Below, in pieces: positions 8,950 to 16,361 of a stretch of DNA of 64,000 nucleotides; the first letter of the stretch is position 1; each line of letters begins with the position of its first letter. Position numbers and translations under genes: made by a program. A model generated the notes under the pieces. That model was not told the DNA's origin, did not search any database, and worked only from the letters and a program-made list of their open reading frames with translations. The stretch comes from Anderseniella sp. GTDB lineage: Bacteria; Pseudomonadota; Alphaproteobacteria; Rhizobiales; Aestuariivirgaceae. The stretch covers positions 248,001 through 312,000 of the forward strand of contig JANQOK010000023.1 of NCBI GenBank assembly GCA_028289645.1, read 5' to 3'.

Positions 8950-9062
8950 GAGGTCATAGTCATAAATGTAGTCCTTAGGGATTACCCGAGTGGTTTTCCA
9001 CTCTGTTTGACGCCTCCCTGTTAGACTTCATGAGCCGCGATTATTTCGTGGCTCTTTTTTTT
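8950..9062 (+). ncRNA. candidate small RNA or leader ending at an orphan terminator
   Basis: The terminator at 9032-9062 has no gene immediately before it other than DUF1192, whose stop is 210 bp upstream, and a CtrA-like box at 8929-8943 precedes this segment. A short transcript of roughly 100 nt is therefore plausible. No start site, family or conserved fold was identified; the 5' end given is a guess. It could also be just the 3' untranslated region of DUF1192. Confidence 0.3.
9032..9062 (+). terminator. intrinsic terminator
   Basis: GAGCCGCGA (9032-9040), a short loop, TCGTGGCTC (9046-9054), then eight T residues. A 9-bp stem including one G-T pair, followed by the T-tract, is a textbook Rho-independent terminator on the plus strand. 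Confidence 0.85.
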
Positions 9063-9167
9063 GGCACCGGTCTTGCTTGATAGCTGGTCAGGCTGGCCTT
9101 CCTGGTTCATATTGATGCACCGAAGATTCCCGGCTTTTAGAGGCCCAGGATTTTCGAGGTTGGTTTT

Positions 9168-9701
9168 ATGGTCACTGGTGGTAGTTCAGAGCGTCTCATG
9201 CCTGTAGATTTCCTTTCCCGCTTTACGGCATCCAAACAGTTTCAGGAGGTTTTTCAGGAAGGCATGAGCCTGATTGAAGAAACCGCGAATTACCTGGACG
9301 GCCCGGGCCGGGTGGATGTTCGTGAACTCGACAAGCAGGGGTCGGTCACCTATGCGAGCCAGTCCATGCGCCTGACCACGCGGCTGATGCAGCTTGCGTC
9401 GTGGCTGCTGCTGCAGCGTGCGGTCAGTTCCGGCGAAATCACCCGCGATGATGCCGATCATGAAAAGAGCCGTATCTCACTTGACGAGATTGGCGAGGGT
9501 CAGCCTCTGGCCGGTCAGGACGGATTGCCGGACGCGCTGAAAGATCTTGTCGGCCGGTCCCTGCGCCTGCATGAGCGCATTGTGACGCTGGATGTGATGA
9601 TTGCCGAGCGCGACGAAACGCTGCTTACCGGCGAGGCGGCAAATGAAGTGAACACGCATCTCGACCAGCTGCAGAAAGCGTTCAACGCCCGCCGCAGCTG
9701 A
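9168..9701 (+). CDS. rcdA: RcdA-like regulator of CtrA degradation (DUF1465)
   Basis: 177 residues of the DUF1465 family: PVDFLSRFTASKQFQEVFQEGMSLIEETANYLDGPGR, TYASQSMRLTTRLMQLASWLLLQRAV, then helical LRLHERIVTLDVMIAERDETLLTGE. In Caulobacter RcdA is a ClpXP adaptor helper that brings CtrA and other substrates to the protease at the pole during G1-S. The ATG at 9168 is supported by GAGG nine bases upstream; a second ATG at 9198 would start at MPVDF. The protein is about the family length. Confidence 0.78.
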   Translation: MVTGGSSERLMPVDFLSRFTASKQFQEVFQEGMSLIEETANYLDGPGRVDVRELDKQGSVTYASQSMRLTTRLMQLASWLLLQRAVSSGEITRDDADHEKSRISLDEIGEGQPLAGQDGLPDALKDLVGRSLRLHERIVTLDVMIAERDETLLTGEAANEVNTHLDQLQKAFNARRS

Positions 9702-9731
9702 CGGCAGGTCACAACCCCCGACGTCGAATGC

Positions 9732-9760
9732 AAAAAGCCCGGCTGACCGGCAGCCGGGCT
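9732..9760 (-). terminator. rpmE intrinsic terminator
   Basis: On the minus strand AGCCCGGCTG-loop-CAGCCGGGCT followed by TTTTT; a 10-bp GC-rich stem directly downstream of rpmE. Confidence 0.85.
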
Positions 9761-9793
9761 CAATCCTGTCCAGGACTTGACCAGGTCGGTGGA

Positions 9794-10015
9794 TTACTTC
9801 TTGAGGAAGCCGAACTTCTCGTTGAAGCGGCTGACCCGGCCACCGCGGTCGACCAGGTTCTGGTTGCCGCCGGTCCATGCCGGATGGGTCGAAGGATCGA
9901 TGTCCAGCTGAAGATTGTCGCCTTCCTTGCCCCATGTGGAACGGGTCTGGAAAGACGATCCGTCAGTGTTGGTCACCGTAATCATGTGATAGTCGGGGTG
10001 AATGTCTTTTTTCAT
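9794..10015 (-). CDS. rpmE: 50S ribosomal protein L31
   Basis: 73 residues: [60 protein letters not shown]. Part of the large ribosomal subunit. There is no cysteine at all, so this is the zinc-independent (C-minus) form of the type A protein, as common in alphaproteobacteria. Single-gene unit with its own terminator. Confidence 0.95.
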   Translation of the reverse strand: MKKDIHPDYHMITVTNTDGSSFQTRSTWGKEGDNLQLDIDPSTHPAWTGGNQNLVDRGGRVSRFNEKFGFLKK

Positions 10016-10217
10016 CGAAGGTATCTTTCATACGATCCAGCCCACCCGATCCGACAACCGGCCTGCGTGACGAGCTGGAGAAAAACTGAAATCCGGCGTG
10101 GTCTATACATGAGCAGAGCGGTTAGCGCAACCACTGGCGTCAGATGCGGCCAGTGGCCTCATCTGTTACCGATGGTTGCGGCAACTTTATGGGTTCAACT
10201 GAAACCATGTTGCTCTA

Positions 10218-12113
10218 ATGTACGGTGCGACGGTTTGGTTTGAAGGATTGAAGACGTTGACAGTTGATACGGGCCGGGCAGGGCCACAGGATGTTCAAGC
10301 ACATGCTGGCGTGTCTCATACCGGCGATGCCAAGCCGGCGGTTGAAGCCGATGAGCCCGGCAGGCGAGCGAAAGCCGCAAGTCTGAAGCCGCTGTCACGG
10401 TTGCTGCCGTATCTGTTTCGCTACCGGCCTCAGATCGGAATTGCATTCCTGTTTCTGGTCCTGGCTGCCGCCTCGACACTGGTGGTGCCGGTTGCGGTGC
10501 GGCGGGTCATCGACCATGGGTTTTCCGGCGAGAATGCCGCGTTCGTCGATCAGTATTTCTCGGTCATGCTGTTCGTGGTGGCGGTGCTGGCCGTTTCATC
10601 GGCGGGCCGCTATTACTTCGTGACCTGGATCGGTGAGCGGGTTGTGGCGGACCTGCGCGACGCAGTGTTTTCACATCTTCTGAAATTGTCGCCTGCGTTT
10701 TATGACACCGCCCAATCGGGCGAAGTGCTGGCGCGCCTGACCGCCGACACGACCCAGGTGAAAAATGTGTTCGGGTCGACGGTCTCGGTTGCGCTGCGCA
10801 ATCTCGTCATGCTGGTCGGCGCCATTGCCATGCTTATTTTCACCAGTCTGAAACTGTCCGGCATGGTGCTTCTGGTTATTCCGCTGATCGTGCTGCCTAT
10901 GGTGTTCTTCGGACGCAAGGTGCGCAAGCTGTCGCGACACGCGCAGGATACGCTGGCCAGTTCCGCAGCGCTGGCCCAAGAATCCCTGTACTCGGTGCAG
11001 GCAGTGCAGGCGTTTGGCCAGGAGCCGCGTATCGGCAAGACATTCAACGCAGCGACCCACGAGGCATTTGCTGCCGCGGCAGCCCGGGCTCGGGGGCGTG
11101 CGTTCCTGACCGCCGCCATCATCTTCCTGGCCTTTGGTGCGATCATCGGGATTTTGTGGTACGGCGCCCAGGAGGTGCTGTCAGGTGAGATGACACCGGG
11201 TACGCTGGGACAGTTTCTGCTTTATGCCGCCTTCGCCGCCGGGGCCATGGGATCGCTGTCGGAAGTGTGGGGGGAACTGCAACTGGCAGCCGGGGCGGCG
11301 GAACGTTTGTCGGAACTGCTGGACACCGAGCCGGGCATTGCGGAGTCTGCAGCACCGGTGGCGCTGCCGTCACCCGCAAAGGGGGCGGTCGAGTTCGACA
11401 ACGTCGAGTTCTCCTACCCGTCACGGCCCGATGATCAAGTGCTGAAGGGCCTGAGTTTCAAAGTGAAGCCCGGTGAAACAGTGGCCATCGTCGGACCGTC
11501 GGGTGCCGGCAAATCCACCCTGTTTGCCCTGATCCTGCGGTTTTATGATCCGCAGTCGGGAACCGTGCGGCTTGATGGTGTCGATGTCGCCGATGCCGCG
11601 CTGGACAGCCTGCGCGGCGCAATTGCCCTGGTGCCGCAGGACACGGTGATCTTTTCCGCCAGCGTGCTGGACAACATCCGGTTCTCCAGGCCATCGGCCA
11701 GCGATGAGGAGGTGATGCAGGCGGCCAAGCTGGCGCGGGTCGACGAGTTTGCGGTCCGGCTGTCGCACGGGTTTGAGACCCAGGTCGGCGAGCGTGGTGT
11801 AACCCTGTCGGGTGGGCAGCGCCAGCGGGTTGCGATTGCCCGCGCCGTATTACGCGATGCACCGTTGCTGCTGCTGGATGAAGCCACCAGCGCCCTTGAC
11901 GCGGAAAGCGAGCAGTACGTGCAGGCCGCGTTTGAAGACCTGATGCAGCGGCGCACCACGCTGGTCATCGCGCATCGCCTGGCCACGGTGCGCAATGCCG
12001 ACCGTATCGTGGTTCTCGATGACGGCTGTGTCGCTGCCGAGGGCAGCCATGCGCAGTTGATGAAACGGGGCGGGCTTTACGCCCGGCTGGCAAAGCTGCA
12101 GTTCAACGACTGA
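10218..12113 (+). CDS. MsbA-type ABC exporter (fused TMD-NBD half transporter)
   Basis: 631 residues. Six membrane helices from about residue 70 (LPYLFRYRPQIGIAFLFLVLAAAS) form the ABC transporter type-1 domain. The ATPase domain has Walker A GPSGAGKST near 426, signature LSGGQRQR near 531, Walker B LLLLDEATSALD near 551 and the H-loop TLVIAHRLATV. A homodimer in the inner membrane exporting a lipid or hydrophobic substrate is expected; the true substrate is unknown. The start is uncertain: the ATG at 10218 lacks a clear ribosome site, while a TTG at 10257 has AAGGA upstream. Confidence 0.85.
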   Translation: MYGATVWFEGLKTLTVDTGRAGPQDVQAHAGVSHTGDAKPAVEADEPGRRAKAASLKPLSRLLPYLFRYRPQIGIAFLFLVLAAASTLVVPVAVRRVIDHGFSGENAAFVDQYFSVMLFVVAVLAVSSAGRYYFVTWIGERVVADLRDAVFSHLLKLSPAFYDTAQSGEVLARLTADTTQVKNVFGSTVSVALRNLVMLVGAIAMLIFTSLKLSGMVLLVIPLIVLPMVFFGRKVRKLSRHAQDTLASSAALAQESLYSVQAVQAFGQEPRIGKTFNAATHEAFAAAAARARGRAFLTAAIIFLAFGAIIGILWYGAQEVLSGEMTPGTLGQFLLYAAFAAGAMGSLSEVWGELQLAAGAAERLSELLDTEPGIAESAAPVALPSPAKGAVEFDNVEFSYPSRPDDQVLKGLSFKVKPGETVAIVGPSGAGKSTLFALILRFYDPQSGTVRLDGVDVADAALDSLRGAIALVPQDTVIFSASVLDNIRFSRPSASDEEVMQAAKLARVDEFAVRLSHGFETQVGERGVTLSGGQRQRVAIARAVLRDAPLLLLDEATSALDAESEQYVQAAFEDLMQRRTTLVIAHRLATVRNADRIVVLDDGCVAAEGSHAQLMKRGGLYARLAKLQFND

Positions 12114-12528
12114 CGGCTGGTAACGCATAAATTTGATCCAACCACACGTCGTTGCAGTTGCAGCGGGCGCAGATTCGAAGAAAATCCGGTGTTTTAACCC
12201 CGGGAGGATGCCGGCGACCGATGCTTGGTCCGAACCTGGTTTCGCCGGGATTTCGCCGCGCGCGATAAGTGTAGGTGAGATTCCGGATACTACCTGAGCG
12301 AGGAAATGGGCCTCGCTGAAAATTAATTGCTATACTGATTAATACAATTAAAATTCATATATAACAATAACTTGTCGTTTCACGGCGTCGCCGTAACATG
12401 AACAGAACTTCAGTCTTTATAAAGATTGTCAGTTTACTTATCATATTTCATATGCGAAATGGCTTTAAAGGCGCCGGAGCAGGCGATCTGACGCCAAATA
12501 ACAAGTGGCCCAGGGTGGGAGATTTCAG
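12114..12528. other. intergenic region; AT-rich promoter zone of the 12.5-21.8 kb gene set
   Basis: 415 bp. The first 200 bp are GC-rich without recognisable features. Positions 12318-12372 are strikingly AT-rich (ATTAATTGC, TATACTGATTAATAC, ACAATTAAAATTCATATATAAC) and probably hold the promoter for the downstream operon. The TATACTGATTAAT element (12331-12343) recurs in near-identical form at 14239-14251. A small frame at 12398-12688 is not convincing. Confidence 0.5.
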
Positions 12529-13005
12529 GTGGGTTCAAACAACACCTCGCAGCATGATGCACGGCAACCAGGCGGCTCGGGAGACCGGGTGTACGACTAT
12601 ATTCGCCTGGTTGTCGCTGACAGCCGCTATCTGGACAGTGAGGCTGAGTGGCGCATCATCGACAATGCGGTGTTCCAGCTCGGAATGATGCCACTGGACG
12701 TTAAGAGTTACCTGCTCGGTGCTGCAACGCTCGGCGGATTTTCAACTGAGTCCATGATCACCAGGGTACTTAGCGATATTGCCGCCGGGATGCGGGCCAA
12801 ATCGTCCAGGATTTCCAAGGACCAATTCAAGTATCTGGTCGAGACGGCGATTGCCATGTCGCAGGATGAACTTTCCACAGACAAGGCTGAAAACCTCGCC
12901 AAAGCCGCGTGCGAGGGCGCCAAACTGCGGGCCCGCCGAAGGTGGCTCGTGGGAACACGGCGCTGGTACAATCGGATTTCGCCGTCCGACAAACAGACGG
13001 TGTGA
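12529..13005 (+). CDS. unknown soluble helical protein, first gene of the MlaFE-like operon
   Basis: 158 residues if read from the GTG at 12529, which has GGGAGA at a good distance; the frame opens at 12505. I do not recognise the family. The sequence is mostly helical and mildly acidic until a basic tail: YIRLVVADSRYLDSEAEWRIIDNAVFQLGM, LLGAATLGGFSTESMITRVLSDI, then RARRRWLVGTRRWYNRI. The alternation of helices with regularly spaced acidic residues recalls TerB-like folds, but no diagnostic motif was seen. Five bases separate it from the DUF4239 gene. Confidence 0.6.
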   Translation: MGSNNTSQHDARQPGGSGDRVYDYIRLVVADSRYLDSEAEWRIIDNAVFQLGMMPLDVKSYLLGAATLGGFSTESMITRVLSDIAAGMRAKSSRISKDQFKYLVETAIAMSQDELSTDKAENLAKAACEGAKLRARRRWLVGTRRWYNRISPSDKQTV

Positions 13006-13010
13006 AGATC

Positions 13011-13811
13011 ATGGCGCAGGATGTCTTTCAGGGAACCATACTGAACTGGATCGCGGCACAGTCGCTTGACGTTGCCTTCATTCTCATCGTGCTGCCGACC
13101 ATGGTGCTGGCGGTGGTGGGAACACTGGTGGTGCGCGGCATTTTCGGACTGATGATCGCGCCCGGCAGCACTGTCGGTGCGGCAAAGGCGGGTGCTGCGG
13201 CAGAGATCTACGCCGTTGTTCTCGGCTTTATAATCGTTTTCGGTTTTTCCGATTTCCAGGAAGCCAAACGGGATGTGCTGCAGGAAGTCACGGCGCTGGA
13301 ACGGCTGACCGCTCAGGCAAAACTGCTCGGCACAGACGCCTCCGGCGAGATCGCCACGGCAGTTGGAGAGTATGCCAGCGCCGTCGTTGTGCACGAGTGG
13401 CCGGTGATGGAGACGGGCAGGACCAGTCCTGAGGCCGAGGCGGAGCTCGCCCAGATGAGCAATGCGGTCATGAACCCTGCCGGTGGCGCCAACGCGTTGT
13501 CACAGTTCAGGCTTTCGGCGCTGCTTGATGACGTCGTGAAACTGCGGGTGGCACGATTGTCGGCCTCGCCAGACCCGGTTGTCTCAGGCCTGATCTTTCA
13601 GGTCCTGTTTGTGGGGGCGGCGTTGGCGCTGGTGTCAGGATGGTTCGTGCGCGGCCCGAGTGCGCTGGTTCATGTGCTGCTGTCCGCTATGCTTTCAGGT
13701 TCCGTCGTCGCGGTCATGATCCTGTCGGCACAGCTGCTTTATCCATTTTCAGGGCCGGTTTCGATTTCAGCCGAACCGTTCATGGAACTGGCCAAATTGG
13801 CGCAACAGTAG
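13011..13811 (+). CDS. DUF4239 (bestrophin-like domain) membrane protein
   Basis: 266 residues. Two N-terminal hydrophobic segments (LDVAFILIVLPTMVLAVVGTLVV; EIYAVVLGFIIVFGFSDF) are followed by a soluble helical part with the family's EVTALERL, EYASAVVVHEWPVMETGR and RLSALLDDVVKLR. Two more membrane segments and the closing YPFSGPVSISAEPFMEL complete the DUF4239 pattern. The function of the family is unknown; a channel-like role has been suggested from fold comparison. Second gene of the operon, 13 bp before the DUF6524 gene. Confidence 0.75.
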   Translation: MAQDVFQGTILNWIAAQSLDVAFILIVLPTMVLAVVGTLVVRGIFGLMIAPGSTVGAAKAGAAAEIYAVVLGFIIVFGFSDFQEAKRDVLQEVTALERLTAQAKLLGTDASGEIATAVGEYASAVVVHEWPVMETGRTSPEAEAELAQMSNAVMNPAGGANALSQFRLSALLDDVVKLRVARLSASPDPVVSGLIFQVLFVGAALALVSGWFVRGPSALVHVLLSAMLSGSVVAVMILSAQLLYPFSGPVSISAEPFMELAKLAQQ

Positions 13812-13824
13812 GGGGTGAAACACA

Positions 13825-14229
13825 GTGTTCGGGCCGGTGAATTTCGCGTTGCGTTGGATGTTCTCACTGTTTCTGGTTTTCGCCACCTACAATCCAAGCG
13901 GAGTGTCTTTCTATCATTGGGCGGTGAGTGGCTGGTCACCGCTTACGCTTGTCAGCGTTGTCGGCGTCGCCCTGTTGGCAATCTACGTCTTCCTGTTTAG
14001 GAGCACCTGGCGGTCCATAAAGCTGACCGGAATCATGATCGGTGCGGTTTTCATGGGGTTGTTCAACCTGATGCTGATTGACCTGGAGATCGTCGCGATT
14101 GACCGCGCTTCCATCGTGGTGGTGATGATCCTGGCATCGCTGGCAACGATCCTTTCAGTCGGTGTGTCTTTCTCTGCAATCAGGGCCCGCCTGGCCGGTC
14201 AAATCGACTCTGATGACGTCGGGCAGTAA
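13825..14229 (+). CDS. DUF6524 membrane protein, first copy
   Basis: 134 residues with four hydrophobic segments. The hallmark LRWMFSLFLVFATYNPSGVSFYHW near the N-terminus matches DUF6524, a small alphaproteobacterial inner-membrane family of unknown function. A second member with the same FATYNPS motif closes the gene set at 21357. The start is a GTG at 13825 with a G-rich stretch (GGGGGTG) upstream. Confidence 0.7.
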   Translation: MFGPVNFALRWMFSLFLVFATYNPSGVSFYHWAVSGWSPLTLVSVVGVALLAIYVFLFRSTWRSIKLTGIMIGAVFMGLFNLMLIDLEIVAIDRASIVVVMILASLATILSVGVSFSAIRARLAGQIDSDDVGQ

Positions 14230-14238
14230 GAAATGTGG

Positions 14239-14262
14239 TATACAGATTAATTATGATGTATA
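14239..14262. promoter_or_regulatory. inverted repeat TATACA-N12-TGTATA, possible operator
   Basis: Perfect 6-bp arms, TATACA at 14239-14244 and TGTATA at 14257-14262, separated by 12 bp, centred in the 82-bp gap between the first DUF6524 gene and the small exported protein gene. Its left part, TATACAGATTAAT, matches TATACTGATTAAT at 12331-12343 in all but one position. It may be an internal promoter or repressor site of the cluster. Confidence 0.4.
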
Positions 14263-14311
14263 GTGATTATCTAGACGAGTTTGTTGCGAATTTAACCTGT
14301 AGGGACGCGTT

Positions 14312-14593
14312 ATGAAAAAATCATCCAGAGTTGGGATTGCGCTTGCGCTTGGCCTGACCATGGCATCGTCTTTTGCGGTTTGGGAAGAAGACTCGAAGTC
14401 CGGAACGCCGTTCGGATTTCAAACCGCGCAAGCATCAATAACAGGCACGGCCGGCACTCGGGAAACCGTGCAACAGCGCGCGATCGTTCTGCGCCAGTCA
14501 GCACTGCGGAGCCGGCATAGAAGTGCGCTTATCTCCCGTGTTCGGCAACAGCTTCTGGATGCCGGGCCAATACCGGTTTCAGATGCGCGTTAA
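14312..14593 (+). CDS. small exported protein of unknown function
   Basis: 93 residues. The N-terminus MKKSSRVGIALALGLTMASS is a Sec signal peptide, with likely cleavage after an Ala-x-Ala (TAQA) near residue 40 or earlier. The mature part is short, Arg/Gln-rich and helical (RETVQQRAIVLRQSALRSRHRSALISRVRQQLLD). No family recognised. An AGGGA-like ribosome site precedes the ATG. It is 15 bp ahead of the repeat-containing exported protein and probably made with it. Confidence 0.6.
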   Translation: MKKSSRVGIALALGLTMASSFAVWEEDSKSGTPFGFQTAQASITGTAGTRETVQQRAIVLRQSALRSRHRSALISRVRQQLLDAGPIPVSDAR

Positions 14594-14608
14594 GGGAGAC
14601 ATGGGCAA

Positions 14609-15682
14609 ATGCCACGTTCGTCAATACTGCCGTTAGTCTTCTGCGCGGCCTTGTGCGCTGCTTCGCTTGGCATACCCGCTCAGGCGACGGAAGACGAGAC
14701 AAAACCACCAGCGTTGGCCGAAGACAGCACGCAGGCAGCACCAGGTGCTGACGAAGGTGCCGCAACCCAGTCCGAAAGTGTGCCGCTCCCGGACTCCACC
14801 AAGGCGGCAAATGTCGAAGCATCCGACGGCGCGTGGGAAATCAGCTTGCCGATGGATGCCATTGCCGGACATGTCGCGGCATTCAAGGCATTCATTCAAA
14901 AGCAGGCGGTTGATCCTACGGTCGAGTTCGCCGGCTCATCCGTGGATGTCGCCAATCAATCGGTCCAGTGGGCGATGGATGGTTCCGCCAAGTCCGTCAG
15001 CTGGGCGTGGGACGGATCAAGCAAGACCGTGAGCTGGGTCTTGGACGGATCCGTCAAGTCCGTGCGTTGGGTTTGGGACGGATCCACCGGTACGCTGAAC
15101 GCCGTTGTGGGCGGAATTGGTTCGTCAATGGGCGCGCTGTCGGAGACTGTCAAAAAATCCGCCTACTGGCCGGCAAACGCCATGGACAAGTTTGTGGAAG
15201 ACCTGCACAGCGACGAATTCGCCGAGTTTGCGCAACTGGTCGAAGATACCGGATTTGCGGTGGCCGATGTGAAGGTGGGGGTCGGGATCATCCCGGACCT
15301 GGCGATCGAGTTCAAACATGTCCGTGATCTCTCGGACAAGGAAATTGCAGAAGTCGACCGGCAGATCAATGAATACACATCACGCGCCAGCAAGGCAGCC
15401 GGATATATTGAATCAGTCATTCTGCATAACCTGGTTGACGCGGGCAGGTATGCCGGAAAGACCGATCTTTCCAGCGTGTCGATCAAGCTGTTTCCGCTTC
15501 CCGGCCTTGTCCTGAAGTTTGATCCTTTCGACTATGAGGAGCACAAGGCGATAAAACTGAAATCTGCATTCGATCTGGCGAACATAGCCACTGAAGCGGA
15601 AAAGAAACTGGAGCAGCGTCTGACAAATATCGAAGACGCGATCAAGAAACTGCATGAGTCCAAAGAGACGGACGCGAATTGA
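14609..15682 (+). CDS. exported protein with four tandem 11-residue repeats
   Basis: 357 residues. Signal peptide (LPLVFCAALCAASLGIPAQA, cleavage near residue 27), then a low-complexity acidic/Ala region to about residue 70. Residues 118-161 contain four consecutive 11-mers: SVQWAMDGSAK, SVSWAWDGSSK, TVSWVLDGSVK, SVRWVWDGSTG. Each has an invariant Trp at position 4 and Asp-Gly at 7-8, suggesting a small amphipathic or beta-solenoid stack. The C-terminal half is helical and charged with a final coiled-coil (ATEAEKKLEQRLTNIEDAIKKLHE). No family recognised. Presumably periplasmic. Confidence 0.7.
   Translation: MPRSSILPLVFCAALCAASLGIPAQATEDETKPPALAEDSTQAAPGADEGAATQSESVPLPDSTKAANVEASDGAWEISLPMDAIAGHVAAFKAFIQKQAVDPTVEFAGSSVDVANQSVQWAMDGSAKSVSWAWDGSSKTVSWVLDGSVKSVRWVWDGSTGTLNAVVGGIGSSMGALSETVKKSAYWPANAMDKFVEDLHSDEFAEFAQLVEDTGFAVADVKVGVGIIPDLAIEFKHVRDLSDKEIAEVDRQINEYTSRASKAAGYIESVILHNLVDAGRYAGKTDLSSVSIKLFPLPGLVLKFDPFDYEEHKAIKLKSAFDLANIATEAEKKLEQRLTNIEDAIKKLHESKETDAN
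14960..15091 (+). repeat. 33-bp tandem coding repeats, four copies
   Basis: DNA encoding the four 11-residue units of the exported protein. Units share the T/C-CGTCAG or GTGAGC...TGG...GACGGATC framework and differ at several positions, so the array is not freshly expanded. Confidence 0.7.
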
Positions 15683-15723
15683 TAGAATAGTTCAGGGAGA
15701 TATGTTCGCGGCAAGTTGGCACC

Positions 15724-16317
15724 ATGAATTTCACGCTGGTACTGATCGAGAATATCATTTTGTTCCTGCTGGTTCCGCGGGCATTGCGGACTGCGTCGCA
15801 AAAGGCCGTGCAGGCGATAGATGACCGCAACATGTTCGGTATTCCCTTCTGCAGCAGTGTCGCCACCGCATGCGGGATACTGCTGGCGATTGTAATCTTG
15901 TTGTGTGCCGGTGTTGCCGGCGATGCGGCTCCGTCCCGGTTATGGGGGTTCGATGGCCCGTGGCATACGGGGCGGCTGCTGGTGCTTGTGACGACTTACC
16001 TGTCGGCACTGGTGCAGGGCGGGATTGCAGAGCAGGCGAGTATCGTAATCTCCATCGTTACTCTTCTGCTTGTCAGCGCCGGAGGACTGACCCTGATAAA
16101 CGGGGTGGTTGCGGCTGCGGGCTGGCGGTCGATACAGGCGCTGCGCGGTCTGGCAACACATATCATACTGGCGGTCTCGAGTGCCCTGGTATTCGCGATC
16201 TGGGCTTTGACCGCGTTGTGGGCCGTGCACTGGCTCAATTTCTGGATATTCCTGGTGCTGCTCTGCGTCATTGAAATGCGTCGCCGTGAGACCGGCCCGG
16301 TGCGATTGTCGTTCTAG
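15724..16317 (+). CDS. polytopic membrane protein of unknown family
   Basis: 197 residues with about four strongly hydrophobic segments: MNFTLVLIENIILFLLVPRAL, GILLAIVILLCAGVAGD, a central SIVISIVTLLLVSAGGLTLINGVVAAAG, and ILAVSSALVFAIWALTALWAVHWLNFWIFLVLLCVI. The tail is short and basic. No family motif recognised. It sits between the repeat-containing exported protein and the membrane-anchored protein at 16362, so it is probably a membrane subunit of the same assembly. Confidence 0.6.
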   Translation: MNFTLVLIENIILFLLVPRALRTASQKAVQAIDDRNMFGIPFCSSVATACGILLAIVILLCAGVAGDAAPSRLWGFDGPWHTGRLLVLVTTYLSALVQGGIAEQASIVISIVTLLLVSAGGLTLINGVVAAAGWRSIQALRGLATHIILAVSSALVFAIWALTALWAVHWLNFWIFLVLLCVIEMRRRETGPVRLSF

Positions 16318-16361
16318 AAACATGCGGGGATTGGTGAACCAATGAGCAAGGGTCGGGCGGT

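Larger units (their letters stand above)
8822..9167. other. intergenic region with a CtrA-like box and an orphan terminator
   Basis: 346 bp between DUF1192 and rcdA. It holds GANTC methylation sites at 8867-8871 and 8921-8925, a CtrA-like box (8929-8943), and a strong intrinsic terminator (9032-9062). The terminator lies upstream of rcdA, so something short is transcribed and stopped before it. See the candidate RNA feature. Confidence 0.55.

Noticed and set aside
12398-12688. A frame starting MNRTSVFIKIVSLLIIFHM before the operon
   Set aside because: Despite a hydrophobic start, it runs out of frame into the well-supported first gene and has no conserved content.
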